From NCBI RefSeq assembly GCF_000009625.1, contig NC_002678.2, positions 186,001 through 250,000 on the forward strand: a stretch of 64,000 nt of DNA, in the 5' to 3' direction. Made by a program: the position numbers and the translations under genes. Positions 50,024 through 59,956 of this stretch are shown here, one piece after another. The notes beneath the pieces are model-generated. The model was not told where the DNA came from, did not search any database, and saw only the letters and a program-made list of their open reading frames with translations. Source of the stretch: Mesorhizobium japonicum MAFF 303099 (GTDB lineage: Bacteria; Pseudomonadota; Alphaproteobacteria; Rhizobiales; Rhizobiaceae). Each line of letters opens with the position of its first letter. Position 1 is the first letter of the stretch.

Positions 50024-50062
50024 TTAGGCAATATGCCTACGAAAAGATCAGTAATTGCCTAA
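50024..50062. promoter_or_regulatory. Candidate operator, TTAGGCAAT/ATTGCCTAA dyad
   Basis: Exact 9-base arms at 50024-50032 and 50054-50062, centres 30 bases apart, in an A+T-rich region between the divergent genes. Factor unknown. Confidence 0.4.
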
Positions 50063-50168
50063 GATTTATGCATAATCCAGGTTTGACTGATATAGGCCCA
50101 GTGATGAGGCGGCTCAGCAAATTCGACGCGATATCCCTGCCATTTTGCCGCACCCGCCGAAGTCGGAG

Positions 50169-50184
50169 TGGCACACGAATTGCA
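50169..50184 (+). promoter_or_regulatory. Sigma-54 promoter of glnII
   Basis: TGGCACACGAATTGCA is a full match to TGGCAYRNNNNTTGCW, with GG at 50170-50171 and GC at 50182-50183 ten bases apart. It lies 86 bases before the glnII start. In rhizobia glnII is transcribed by RpoN with NtrC. Confidence 0.85.
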
Positions 50185-50270
50185 TTTTAGGGATCGGCAG
50201 CGCCGGCTGCCGACGGCAGACGTGTGTCGACGCCGTTTGGTGTTCGGTGAACAAGCAACGAGAGGCTAGA

Positions 50271-51311
50271 ATGACGAAATACAAGCTCGAGTACATTTGG
50301 CTCGATGGTTACACCCCGGTCCCCAACCTTCGCGGCAAGACGCAGATCAAGGAATTCGCCGAATTCCCGACGCTCGAACAGCTGCCGCTGTGGGGCTTCG
50401 ACGGTTCCTCGACCATGCAGGCCGAAGGCCGCAGCTCCGATTGCGTGTTGAAGCCGGTGGCGCTTTACCCGGATCCGGCCCGCACCAACGGCATTCTCGT
50501 CATGTGCGAGGTCATGATGCCCGACGGCGTCACCCCGCATGAATCGAACAGCCGCGCGACCATCCTCGACGACGAGGACGCCTGGTTTGGTTTCGAGCAA
50601 GAGTACTTCTTCTACAAGGACGGCCGCCCGCTCGGCTTCCCGGAGAGCGGTTATCCCGCGCCGCAGGGCCCTTACTACACCGGCGTCGGCTACAAGAACG
50701 TCGGCGACGTCGCGCGCAAGATCGTCGAAGAGCATCTCGACCAGTGCCTCGCGGCCGGCATCAACCATGAAGGCATCAACGCCGAAGTGGCCAAGGGCCA
50801 GTGGGAATTCCAGATTTTCGGCAAGGGCTCCAAGAAGGCCGCCGACCAGATCTGGATGGCGCGCTACCTGCTCCTGCGTCTGACCGAGACTTACGGCATC
50901 GACATCGAGTTCCACTGCAAGCCGCTCGGCGACACCGACTGGAACGGCTCGGGCATGCACTGCAATTTCTCGACCAAGTTCATGCGCGAAGTCGGCGGCA
51001 AGGCCTATTTCGAAGCCCTGATGGCGCAGTTCGACAAAAACCTGATGGACCACATCGCCGTCTACGGGCCGGACAACGACAAGCGCCTGACCGGCAAGCA
51101 CGAGACCGCGCCGTGGAACAAGTTTAGCTATGGCGTCGCCGACCGTGGCGCATCGATCCGCGTGCCGCACTCCTTCGTCAAGAATGACTACAAGGGCTAT
51201 CTGGAAGACCGTCGTCCGAACTCCCAGGGCGACCCCTACCAGATCGCTTCGCAGGTGCTGAAGACGATCTCGCAGGTTGCGACCGACGCGAAGGTCTCGG
51301 CCGCCGCCTGA
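50271..51311 (+). CDS. glnII: Glutamine synthetase type II
   Basis: 346 residues. ATP-dependent synthesis of glutamine from glutamate and ammonia, in the eukaryote-like GSII form carried by Rhizobiales alongside GSI. LPLWGFDGSSTMQAEG, GFEQEYFF, NGSGMHCNFSTKFMR and DRGASIRVPHS are the GSII landmarks. It lacks the GSI adenylylation site, so it is controlled mainly by transcription, consistent with the sigma-54 promoter. ATG 50271 follows AGAGG; an open frame to 50145 covers the promoter and is rejected. A strong terminator follows. glnA faces it 980 bases away. Confidence 0.98.
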   Translation: MTKYKLEYIWLDGYTPVPNLRGKTQIKEFAEFPTLEQLPLWGFDGSSTMQAEGRSSDCVLKPVALYPDPARTNGILVMCEVMMPDGVTPHESNSRATILDDEDAWFGFEQEYFFYKDGRPLGFPESGYPAPQGPYYTGVGYKNVGDVARKIVEEHLDQCLAAGINHEGINAEVAKGQWEFQIFGKGSKKAADQIWMARYLLLRLTETYGIDIEFHCKPLGDTDWNGSGMHCNFSTKFMREVGGKAYFEALMAQFDKNLMDHIAVYGPDNDKRLTGKHETAPWNKFSYGVADRGASIRVPHSFVKNDYKGYLEDRRPNSQGDPYQIASQVLKTISQVATDAKVSAAA

Positions 51312-51364
51312 GTGTTTTCGCGGCGCGGATCGCAAGGTCCTCGCCGCGACCGAAACTCTGCAAC

Positions 51365-51397
51365 GAAAAAGCCCTGGCGGAAACGCCAGGGCTTTTT
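51365..51397. terminator. Bidirectional terminator after glnII
   Basis: GCCCTGGCG at 51371-51379 pairs with CGCCAGGGC at 51384-51392 around GAAA, flanked by an A run and a T run. Confidence 0.95.
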
Positions 51398-51430
51398 CGT
51401 ATTTGCGAGGTGCGGGTGCGTCTGCCGTTC

Positions 51431-51595
51431 TCAGCCGGCGACAGCCCCACGCACCTTCAGCGCCGCCAGCACTTTGGCATGGGGCAAGCCAGGGCTGCGG
51501 TTGCCGTCGCGGCCGATCATGTCAGAGTTGGCGACCAGCGCATTGAGCACCGCCTCCTCGGTCGCCTGCACGACGGCTGCATAGAAATCGTCCAT
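51431..51595 (-). pseudogene. C-terminal remnant of a P1/DmpA-type peptidase
   Basis: A 54-codon minus-strand frame ending at 51431-51433. It reads VVQATEEAVLNALVANSDM, then IGRDGNR and LPH, a close match to the C-terminal end of family S58 (DmpA-like) aminopeptidases, normally 350-380 residues. An in-frame stop lies 15 bases upstream of the first Met, and a terminator hairpin (51635-51665) lies upstream, so the catalytic N-terminal portion is lost. Likely a decaying gene. Confidence 0.6.
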
Positions 51596-51634
51596 GCAGG
51601 ATAGGCGTCACCCTCCAACGCGCTGTCCTTGCGA

Positions 51635-51665
51635 GAACCCCGGCCTTTGCCGGGGTTCCTTTTTG
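51635..51665 (+). terminator. Hairpin with T run, reading plus
   Basis: GAACCCCGGC at 51635-51644 pairs with GCCGGGGTTC at 51649-51658 around CTTT, followed by C and five T. No intact plus-strand gene directly precedes it. Confidence 0.85.
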
Positions 51666-52229
51666 TCGTGCTGGCCGGTGGAGCAAATACCCCCAAAAAA
51701 AGTCAGGTTGAAAAGGACCGGGCAAATTCGCCGGATGGAGAAGCTCTTGGCCGACGCGACTTGCCGCCACTGGTGTCGTGCGCTCTCGACTTCGTCGAAA
51801 AAGCCCGGAAAACTGCCTGTTTCAGCTCATCCGTACTCCAACGATCCTCTCTATAAGCCTCTGTTCATACATAGAAATCCGCGATTTATGCCTTCGTCCG
51901 GCGACGTTGACAGATCACGCCACTGTATGCGTATTCGTGGCCATGGGTTACGCCAAAGCGATGCTGTTCGAACGGGGCGGGGTTTCTTGAACGACGGCAT
52001 TGGCGGGGGCGCCGGACGAGCGGGCATTGCAGCCTGAGGCAGTGCGCCGCTCGCTCCTGGCGTTCGATTGCTCGCTCGAAGGCAGCCCACCAGCCTTCAT
52101 TGCGGTTTCCGCCGGCGGCCACAGAACCTGGCAAGCCGCGCCATAAACGATCCTTTAGAACCAAAAGAGAGTGCTCGCTGTTGCGTGGCTGGCCACGCGC
52201 GCGGCCATCGATGAGCATTGACGAACAGC

Positions 52230-52268
52230 AAAAGGCCCTTGAAGGGGGAAATCCTTCAAGGGCCTTTT
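52230..52268. terminator. Terminator of glnB-glnA
   Basis: GGCCCTTGAAGG at 52234-52245 pairs exactly with CCTTCAAGGGCC at 52253-52264, with A run 52230-52233 and T run 52265-52268, so it works for minus-strand transcripts 22 bases after the glnA stop. Confidence 0.94.
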
Positions 52269-52289
52269 CAATGTTATCAGTACGGGTTC

Positions 52290-53699
52290 TTACACCGAAT
52301 AGTACATGTCGTATTCCACCGGATGCGGGGTCATTTCAAAGCGCATCACCTCGGCCATCTTCAGTTCGATGTAGCTGTCGATCTGGTCGTCGTCGAAGAC
52401 GCCGCCGGCCTTCAGGAAGCCGCGATCCTTATCGAGGCTCTGGAGAGCTTCACGCAGCGAGCCGCAGACGGTCGGGATCTTCTTCAACTCCTTCGGCGGC
52501 AGGTCGTAGAGATCCTTGTCCATCGGCTGGCCGGGGTGGATCTTGTTCTTGATGCCGTCGAGGCCGGCCATCAGCATGGCTGCGAAGGCGAGGTACGGGT
52601 TCGCGCCCGGATCGGGGAAGCGGACCTCGACGCGCTTGGCCTTCGGCGACGAGCCGAACGGGATGCGGCAGGAGGCCGAACGGTTGCGCGCGGAATAGGC
52701 GAGCAGCACCGGCGCTTCATAGCCGGGCACCAGGCGCTTGTAGGAGTTCGTCAGCGGGTTGGTGAACGCGTTGATCGCCTTGGCGTGCTTGATGATGCCG
52801 CCGATGTAGAACAGGCAGCTTTCCGACAGGCCGGCATATTCATTGCCGGCGAAGGTCGGCTTGCCGCCCTTCCAGATCGACTGGTGGACGTGCATGCCCG
52901 AGCCATTGTCGCCGAAGATGGGCTTCGGCATGAAGGTGGCCGTCTTGCCATAGGCGTTGGCGACCTGGTGCACGACATACTTGTAGATCAGCATCTTGTC
53001 GGCGTTGCGGACCAGCGTGTCGAACTTGATGCCGAGTTCGTGCTGCGCGGCGGCGACTTCGTGGTGATGCTTTTCGACGCGCACGCCCATTTCCGCGAGC
53101 ACGGTCAGCATCTCGGAGCGCATGTCCTGCGCGCTGTCGATCGGCGGCACCGGGAAATAGCCGCCCTTGATGCGCGGGCGATGGCCGAGATTGCCGGTCT
53201 CGTAGTCGGTGTCGTCGTTTGACGGCAGTTCGGTGGAGTCGAGCTTGAAGCCGGTGTTGTACGGGTCGGCCTTGTACTTGACGTCATCGAAGACGAAGAA
53301 TTCGGCTTCCGGGCCGACGAAGATCTGGTCGCCGATGCCTTCCGACTTCATGTAGGCTTCGGCCTTCTTGGCCGTGCCGCGCGGGTCGCGGTTGTAGGAT
53401 TCGCCCGAGACCGGATCGAGGATGTCGCACAGGATGACCATGGTCGACTGCGCGAAGAACGGATCCATGTGGACCGTGTCCGGATCGGGCATGAGCACCA
53501 TGTCGGACTCGTTGATGGCCTTCCAGCCGGCAATCGAGGAGCCGTCGAACATGACACCATCGGCGAACATGTCTTCCTCGACCTCGACGACATCCATCGT
53601 TACGTGCTGCAGCTTGCCCTTCGGGTCGGTGAAGCGCAGGTCGACGAATTTCACGTCGTTGTCCTTGATCTGCTTCATGATGTCTTTGGCTGTCGTCAT
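52290..53699 (-). CDS. glnA: Glutamine synthetase type I
   Basis: 469 residues, standard GSI. Makes glutamine and, as a dodecamer, is controlled by adenylylation. The GSI motifs [13 protein letters not shown] (about 56-68), [27 protein letters not shown] and NRSASCRIP are intact. The adenylylation Tyr398 is present in LYDLPPKE. It lies 61 bases after glnB on the same strand, the usual alphaproteobacterial glnB-glnA operon. Start is ATG at the complement of 53697-53699. Confidence 0.99.
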   Translation of the reverse strand: MTTAKDIMKQIKDNDVKFVDLRFTDPKGKLQHVTMDVVEVEEDMFADGVMFDGSSIAGWKAINESDMVLMPDPDTVHMDPFFAQSTMVILCDILDPVSGESYNRDPRGTAKKAEAYMKSEGIGDQIFVGPEAEFFVFDDVKYKADPYNTGFKLDSTELPSNDDTDYETGNLGHRPRIKGGYFPVPPIDSAQDMRSEMLTVLAEMGVRVEKHHHEVAAAQHELGIKFDTLVRNADKMLIYKYVVHQVANAYGKTATFMPKPIFGDNGSGMHVHQSIWKGGKPTFAGNEYAGLSESCLFYIGGIIKHAKAINAFTNPLTNSYKRLVPGYEAPVLLAYSARNRSASCRIPFGSSPKAKRVEVRFPDPGANPYLAFAAMLMAGLDGIKNKIHPGQPMDKDLYDLPPKELKKIPTVCGSLREALQSLDKDRGFLKAGGVFDDDQIDSYIELKMAEVMRFEMTPHPVEYDMYYSV

Positions 53700-53760
53700 G
53701 TCATGTATCCCTGTTTGATGACGTTTTTTGATGGATGACGTTTTTTGGAGGATGGTCGCG

Positions 53761-54455
<695 letters not shown>

Positions 54456-55994
54456 ATGAGCGATGAACTTCTTACTTCCGCCGAAATGGGCGAGGCGGAT
54501 CGGCTGACGATTGCGGCTGGCCCGCTCGATGGCTATGGCCTGATGCAGCGTGCGGGCGAGGCGGTCGCCGCCGTGGTCCTGGCGCGTTATCCCGCCGCGA
54601 GCCGCGTGCATGTGCTGTGCGGCCCCGGCAACAATGGCGGCGACGGCTATGTCGTCGCCCGCATCCTGGCTGGCAGCGGCGTTGCCACGACGATCTGGGC
54701 GTCCGGTGCGCCGAGGCCGCAAAGCGACGCAGCACTTGCCGCGGCACAGTGCCCGATCGCGTCCCGGCCACTGTCGGGCTTCGAAGCCGAGTCCGGCTCG
54801 ATCGTAGTCGATGCGCTTTACGGGGCAGGACTGTCCAAGCCGCTGTCCGGTGATGCCGCCAGGGCGGTAGGCGTGGCCACCGATCGGCGTTTGCCAGTTG
54901 TCGCGGTCGATCTGCCCTCGGGCGTTTCCGGCGACAGCGGCAGAGTTTTGGGCGTGGCATTTACCGCCGCCGTCACCGTGACCTTCGCGCGCAAGAAGCC
55001 AGGCCATCTGCTCCTGCCGGGCCTTGAGCGATGCGGCGAGATCTTGCTCGCCGATATCGGCATCGGCGACGACATCATCGCACGGCTCCAGCCCCGGACG
55101 TTCGAGAACAGGCCGGCGCATTGGCTGCGTGATTTCCCGGTGCCGGCCGTCGACGCACACAAGTACAAACGCGGCCATGTCGGCGTCTTTTCCGGCGGGC
55201 CGAGCGCCACCGGGGCGGCGCGGCTGACGGCGCTTGCCGCAGCTCGAAGCGGGGCAGGGGCGGTGACCGTGCTGTCGCCGGGCAACGCCATGCAGGTCAA
55301 TGCGGCCCATCTGACCTCGATCATGCTGCGCAAGACCGATGATGTCGCGGACATCAGGGAATTTGTCGGCGAACGCCGGCCTTCGGCCTTCGTTCTTGGC
55401 CCTGGCTTCGGCGTTGGTGACAAAACGCGGAGCTTTGGCCTAGCGCTCCTCGCCTCTGGACCAGCTCAGGATGCTGCCACACAGGTCGATGGCCTTGTGT
55501 TCGACGCCGACGCGATCACCGCGTTTCGCGATGAGCAAGGCGTTTTGTTCGAAGCAGCGCGCGGGCCGCATGCGCCGGCCCTGGTGATGACCCCGCACGA
55601 AGGGGAGTTTGCCAGGCTGTTTCCTGATATCGCCGATGACAATGCCTCGTCCAAGCTCGACAGGGCGCGTGCGGCGGCCGCACGTGCCAATGCCGTTATC
55701 GTCTACAAGGGTGCCGACACGGTGATCGCCGCGCCCGACGGCCGGGCGGCGATCAATTCCAATGGCGCGGCGTGGCTTGCCACTGCCGGGTCTGGCGACG
55801 TGCTGTCCGGCATATCAGCCGGTCTGCTGGCGCAAGCCATGCCGGCGTTCGAAGCGGCCTGCGCGGCGGTGTGGATCCATGCCGAGGCCGGCAGCCGGTT
55901 TGGTGCGGGGCTGATTGCCGAGGATCTGCCTCTGGCACTGGTACCCGTGTTGCGCGAACTGGTCGAAGCACGTCGCAAGGTGCCCGTCGAATGA
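54456..55994 (+). CDS. nnr: Bifunctional NAD(P)H-hydrate epimerase/ADP-dependent dehydratase
   Basis: 512 residues, full-length fusion. Repairs hydrated NADH and NADPH. The N-terminal YjeF_N epimerase domain has GPGNNGGDGY at 56-65. The C-terminal ribokinase-like dehydratase starts near residue 230, and has TPHEGEF and GSGDVLSG at 445-452 with Asp448 the likely catalytic base. ATG 54456. The stop overlaps the next gene (ATGA). It is divergent from glnB, an arrangement common in rhizobia. Confidence 0.95.
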   Translation: MSDELLTSAEMGEADRLTIAAGPLDGYGLMQRAGEAVAAVVLARYPAASRVHVLCGPGNNGGDGYVVARILAGSGVATTIWASGAPRPQSDAALAAAQCPIASRPLSGFEAESGSIVVDALYGAGLSKPLSGDAARAVGVATDRRLPVVAVDLPSGVSGDSGRVLGVAFTAAVTVTFARKKPGHLLLPGLERCGEILLADIGIGDDIIARLQPRTFENRPAHWLRDFPVPAVDAHKYKRGHVGVFSGGPSATGAARLTALAAARSGAGAVTVLSPGNAMQVNAAHLTSIMLRKTDDVADIREFVGERRPSAFVLGPGFGVGDKTRSFGLALLASGPAQDAATQVDGLVFDADAITAFRDEQGVLFEAARGPHAPALVMTPHEGEFARLFPDIADDNASSKLDRARAAAARANAVIVYKGADTVIAAPDGRAAINSNGAAWLATAGSGDVLSGISAGLLAQAMPAFEAACAAVWIHAEAGSRFGAGLIAEDLPLALVPVLRELVEARRKVPVE

Positions 55995-57991
55995 AGCGTT
56001 TCGCGCTCGCCGTTGCGGCCGTCATCGCGCTGTTCGCATCGCATGGCGTGCGCGCCGAGCAGCCGGTGACCGTCGTCGATGATCCAGCGGTTCTCGCCAC
56101 CCTCGATGCCAAGGGTTTTGGCTTTGCCGGCATTTTCGGCGCCGATGGCGCGGACGATCTGAAGACGCTCTATGCCAAGGCGCCGGCCTATCATGCGATC
56201 GTCGACACGGTGGCATCAGACATTGCCACGCTGCGCGCCGAGATGAAGGCCGGCGGGCGCACGCTCTACGAGGTGACCGACGGCAATGTCGGTCGCATCA
56301 TGGATATGCGCTGGCTGAAGACGGAGGCGGCGCGCTTCCGGCTGGTCGGCGTCGTCAACCGGCTCGACCGGCGTGATTTCGCTGCCTTGGAGGGTGACAA
56401 GAGCTGCGGCGAGGTGCGCTTCATCTATCGCCTGGCGTACAGTTTCACGAAGGACGGCAAGGTCCTGGCCTCGCGGCTGCCATTCAACTTCAATGCCGTC
56501 TACAGCGCGGCACCCGATGCCGATGGCGGCTGTGTCGGCGTTTCCGGACGCTGGACACCGCAGTTGGATGAGGGCGTCGATGCCGGCTGGCTGACTGGCG
56601 GGCCGCTGGAGCGGGCCGGGCTGACCTTCAAGCAGCTTGAACTCAATGCGCAAGTCGTGCGCTTTCCCTCCGGCCAGGAGACCGAATTCGGCGGGCAGGC
56701 CGCTTATCTCATGCGGATATTCGGCATCGATGGCGCCGCCGTCGGCGAGAAGCCGCTGGAAAATACGCCGGACACCGCACGGCTCTCGCAAGACGCGGCG
56801 CTCAGGAAAAGCCTCGCCGATTATGTCAGCGCCAATGTCGCCTCCGTCGATGTCGGCGTCTACGAACTCCCCAACGAATTTCTGGCGAAGAAGGTCATCT
56901 CGTGGTCAACCTTCGGCAGCGCAAGACAGGCCAACCATCCGTTCTCGCAAATATTCCAACCCAACGAATTCGTATCGCTCGATTATTCCTCGCTGAAGCT
57001 GGTGCGCACGCCCGAGGGGCTGGTCGAGCGGCTGGACAATGGTTCCTGCCAGGGCTGTCACCAGGCGGGTTCCACGGCCGGCTTCCACTTCATCGGCCTC
57101 GACGACAGGACGACATCGCCGCTCAACCGCATCGAGGTCGGCATCTCGCCGCATCTCCATGCCGAGATTCCCCGGCGCCAGGCCTGGCTGCGTGCAACGC
57201 AGGAAGGCAAGGAGCCGAACCGCTATCGGCCGCTGTCCTTCGCGCCGCCCGCCACCTGGACCGAGACCGGCGACATCGACTATGCGCCGGCGAAAATGGC
57301 GATGCCGTGCCTGATGCCGGAGGATGCCAAGCGTTTCGGCGCGACCTGGCAATGCGGTGGCGGCACGGTCTGCACGCCGCTGGCGACAGCATCTGATGTG
57401 CGTATCACTCTGGCGCAATGTCTGCTGCCGAAGGACAGTGAAAAGATGTTCTCCGGCCATCCCTGTCTGACGGGTTCGATCGCCAGCAACCCGTCGCAGC
57501 CTTTCAACGATCGCTACAAGATCACCGGCCAGTTCGCCGCCTTCGCGCCGGGGATTTCGCGGACCGCCTATACCTGCCGGCCGCCCAAGATCGGCGTGCC
57601 GGCGGGCATTGCCTACCGTGCCTGCGACGATAAGGATCGCAACTTCGCCGCCTTCAAGAAGGGCAAGCCGATGCCGAACGAAATCTGCGGGCTGGTCGGC
57701 GGCAAGAAATTCGACACTTGCGTGGCGACCAACAATTTCGACCAGTGCCTCGGCGGTGCGGTCAATCGCGGCAACCGACCGGCCTGCTCGGCCGATCATT
57801 TCTGCCGCGAGGATTACATGTGCCAGTCGCTGCCGCCGGACACGCCGGGCGACGCTAAAGTGAAAGGCATCGGCTTCTGCTCGCCGACCTATTTCATCTT
57901 CCAGATGCGTATCGACAACCACGCGACACCCTGGGCGAGCGCTACCAGCGCGCCCAGGGACGCGGGGTTCGGCGCGGCCGGGGAGGAATGA
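55991..57991 (+). CDS. Large secreted protein with a single CxxCH heme-binding motif
   Basis: 666 residues, starting at ATG 55991 in the nnr stop. A signal peptide covers residues 1-22 (ALAVAAVIALFASHGVRA). A CQGCH motif at 353-357 fits covalent heme attachment as in c-type cytochromes. The rest has no clear family: an N-terminal part with NRLDRRDFAALEG and FNFNAVY, and a Cys-rich C-terminal third with at least a dozen Cys, suggesting disulfides. Probably periplasmic, and translationally coupled to nnr, but a functional link is not shown. Axial ligand and role are unknown. An open frame extends upstream inside nnr and is rejected. Confidence 0.75.
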   Translation: MKRFALAVAAVIALFASHGVRAEQPVTVVDDPAVLATLDAKGFGFAGIFGADGADDLKTLYAKAPAYHAIVDTVASDIATLRAEMKAGGRTLYEVTDGNVGRIMDMRWLKTEAARFRLVGVVNRLDRRDFAALEGDKSCGEVRFIYRLAYSFTKDGKVLASRLPFNFNAVYSAAPDADGGCVGVSGRWTPQLDEGVDAGWLTGGPLERAGLTFKQLELNAQVVRFPSGQETEFGGQAAYLMRIFGIDGAAVGEKPLENTPDTARLSQDAALRKSLADYVSANVASVDVGVYELPNEFLAKKVISWSTFGSARQANHPFSQIFQPNEFVSLDYSSLKLVRTPEGLVERLDNGSCQGCHQAGSTAGFHFIGLDDRTTSPLNRIEVGISPHLHAEIPRRQAWLRATQEGKEPNRYRPLSFAPPATWTETGDIDYAPAKMAMPCLMPEDAKRFGATWQCGGGTVCTPLATASDVRITLAQCLLPKDSEKMFSGHPCLTGSIASNPSQPFNDRYKITGQFAAFAPGISRTAYTCRPPKIGVPAGIAYRACDDKDRNFAAFKKGKPMPNEICGLVGGKKFDTCVATNNFDQCLGGAVNRGNRPACSADHFCREDYMCQSLPPDTPGDAKVKGIGFCSPTYFIFQMRIDNHATPWASATSAPRDAGFGAAGEE

Positions 57992-58031
57992 GTGTTCGGC
58001 GGCTACCTCAGGCAGAGACCTATCGGTCGCC

Positions 58032-59564
58032 TCACAGCGGGATGTTGTCGTGCTTCTTCCAGGGGTTCTGCATGTCCTTGTTGCGCAGCATCCGCAGCGC
58101 CCGGGCGATACGGCGGCGGGTCGAGTGCGGCATGATCACTTCGTCGACATAGCCGCGCTCGGCAGCGACGAAGGGCGACAGGAAGCGATCCTCGTAAGTC
58201 TTTGTATGGGATGCGATCTTTTCCGCGTCGCCAATGTCCTTGCGGTAGATGATCTCGACCGCGCCTCTCGCTCCCATCACCGCGATCTGCGCCGTCGGCC
58301 AGGCATAGTTCATGTCGCCGCGCAGATGTTTTGAGGCCATGACGTCATAAGCGCCGCCATAGGCCTTTCTGGTGATGACGGTGATCTTCGGCACGGTCGC
58401 TTCGGCATAGGCGAACAACAGCTTGGCGCCGTGCTTGATCAGCCCACCATATTCCTGGGCGGTACCGGGCAGGAAGCCCGGCACATCGACGAAAGTGACG
58501 ATCGGGATCGAAAAACAATCGCAGAAGCGCACGAAGCGCGCCGCCTTGCGGCTGGCGTCGGAATCGAGCACGCCGGCCAGCACCATCGGCTGGTTGGCGA
58601 CGAAGCCAACGGTGCGGCCCTCGACGCGCCCGAAACCAGTGACGATATTCTTGGCGAAACTCTGCTGGATCTCAAAGAAGTCGCCCTCGTCGGCGACCTT
58701 CAGGATCAGTTCCTTGACGTCGTAGGGCTTGTTGGCATTGTCGGGAATCAGCCGGTCGAGCGACAAATCGTGGTCGGTGACCGACTGGTAGCATTCGATC
58801 TCGGGAATGTCCGATGTGTTCGAAGCCGGCAGGAGGTCGACCAGCCGGCGCATCTGCAAAAGCGCCTCGACGTCATTGTCGTAGGCGCCGTCGGCGATGG
58901 AGGATTTCGTCGTGTGCACCGAAGCGCCGCCGAGGCTTTCGGCGGTCACCGTCTCGTTGGTCACGGTCTTCACCACATCCGGGCCGGTGACGAACATGTA
59001 GGAGGTGTCGCGCACCATGAAGATGAAGTCGGTCATCGCGGGCGAATAGACGTCGCCGCCGGCGCACGGACCCATGATCACGGAAATCTGAGGAATGACG
59101 CCGGAGGCGAGAACATTGCGCTGAAAAATCTCGGCATAACCGCCGAGCGCTGCGACGCCCTCCTGGATGCGCGCGCCGCCGGCATCGTAGAGCCCGATGA
59201 TCGGCGCGCGGTTGCGCAGCGCCATCTCCTGCACCTTGATGACCTTTTCGGCATGGGCTTCTGAAAGAGAGCCGCCGAACACGGTGAAATCCTTGGCGAA
59301 AAGATACACTGGACGGCCATTGACCGTGCCCCAGCCGGTGACGACGCCATCGCCGGCGATCTTGGTCTTCTCCATGCCGAAATCGGTCGAGCGGTGCTCG
59401 ACATACATGTCGAACTCCTCGAACGAACCTTCGTCGAGAAAGACCTCGATGCGTTCGCGGGCGGTGAGCTTGCCCTTCTTGTGCTGGGCGTCGATGCGGG
59501 CCTGGCCGCCACCCATGCGGGCGATTTCGCGCCGGCGCTCGAGTTCCTTCAGCACGTCCTTCAT
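58032..59564 (-). CDS. pccB: Propionyl-CoA carboxylase beta subunit
   Basis: 510 residues, exactly the usual rhizobial length, ending [11 protein letters not shown]. Carboxyltransferase half of the biotin enzyme that turns propionyl-CoA into methylmalonyl-Co[20 protein letters not shown] in the N-terminal carboxyltransferase domain and [15 protein letters not shown] in the C-terminal one form the acyl-CoA and biotin sites. Start is ATG at complement of 59562-59564. The alpha subunit is not in the window. Confidence 0.95.
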   Translation of the reverse strand: MKDVLKELERRREIARMGGGQARIDAQHKKGKLTARERIEVFLDEGSFEEFDMYVEHRSTDFGMEKTKIAGDGVVTGWGTVNGRPVYLFAKDFTVFGGSLSEAHAEKVIKVQEMALRNRAPIIGLYDAGGARIQEGVAALGGYAEIFQRNVLASGVIPQISVIMGPCAGGDVYSPAMTDFIFMVRDTSYMFVTGPDVVKTVTNETVTAESLGGASVHTTKSSIADGAYDNDVEALLQMRRLVDLLPASNTSDIPEIECYQSVTDHDLSLDRLIPDNANKPYDVKELILKVADEGDFFEIQQSFAKNIVTGFGRVEGRTVGFVANQPMVLAGVLDSDASRKAARFVRFCDCFSIPIVTFVDVPGFLPGTAQEYGGLIKHGAKLLFAYAEATVPKITVITRKAYGGAYDVMASKHLRGDMNYAWPTAQIAVMGARGAVEIIYRKDIGDAEKIASHTKTYEDRFLSPFVAAERGYVDEVIMPHSTRRRIARALRMLRNKDMQNPWKKHDNIPL

Positions 59565-59956
59565 CGCTCGGTCCCCAAAATAGAAGCTGCTTTTGTGGTA
59601 ATGATGCCCGTCGGGGAGCGCAAGCGTCGGCTTTCGGGTCGGTTTTTGCTGCACTGCAACATGACGCCCCTTGCATTCCGGGGCGAACTCAGCCATATGC
59701 AGCCCATAGGCGCTTGGGCCGGGAGATTCCGGCCTTCTCGACAAATGAGACTGGTTGCGTCTGTTTTCCCTCTTTCCGGCAAATCGGCAAGGCGGCGAAA
59801 AAGCCCCGTGGCATGATGGCTGCGGGCACGACAGCGCAGCCGAGTGGACGCACACGTCCGCCCGCCTTGTCGTTTCATATCAAATTTTTCGACGGCAGGT
59901 TGCGCCCCGCCGCCATTGATGTTTGCGGCCAAGAAGCCGCGTGAAAGAAGATTATT
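59565..59956. other. Divergent spacer between pccB and the helicase gene
   Basis: 392 bases without a credible gene (long open frames on the minus strand continue into the helicase gene and are shadows). It has a TTGC-TGCACT-GCAA dyad at 59646-59659, about 82 bases upstream of pccB, a possible operator. No good promoter pair was found. Confidence 0.55.

Larger units (their letters stand above)
49955..50270 (+). other. Regulatory spacer upstream of glnII
   Basis: 316 bases without a gene. It contains the sigma-54 promoter at 50169-50184 and two inverted repeats at 50001-50016 and 50024-50062 (separate entries). Confidence 0.7.
51312..52289. other. Mostly non-coding region between glnII and glnA
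   Basis: About 980 bases between convergent genes. It contains three terminators (51365-51397, 51635-51665, 52230-52268) and a peptidase remnant at 51431-51595. In 51670-52229 I see no gene: open frames lack start signals and give no recognisable product. A TTGACA at 51907-51912 has no matching -10 at proper spacing. Confidence 0.6.

Noticed and set aside
51907..51936. Perfect TTGACA -35 box
   Set aside because: No -10 hexamer at 16-18 bases and no gene downstream.
51594..52037. 147-codon plus frame in the glnII-glnA gap
   Set aside because: Runs through a terminator hairpin, has no ribosome-binding site and no recognisable product.
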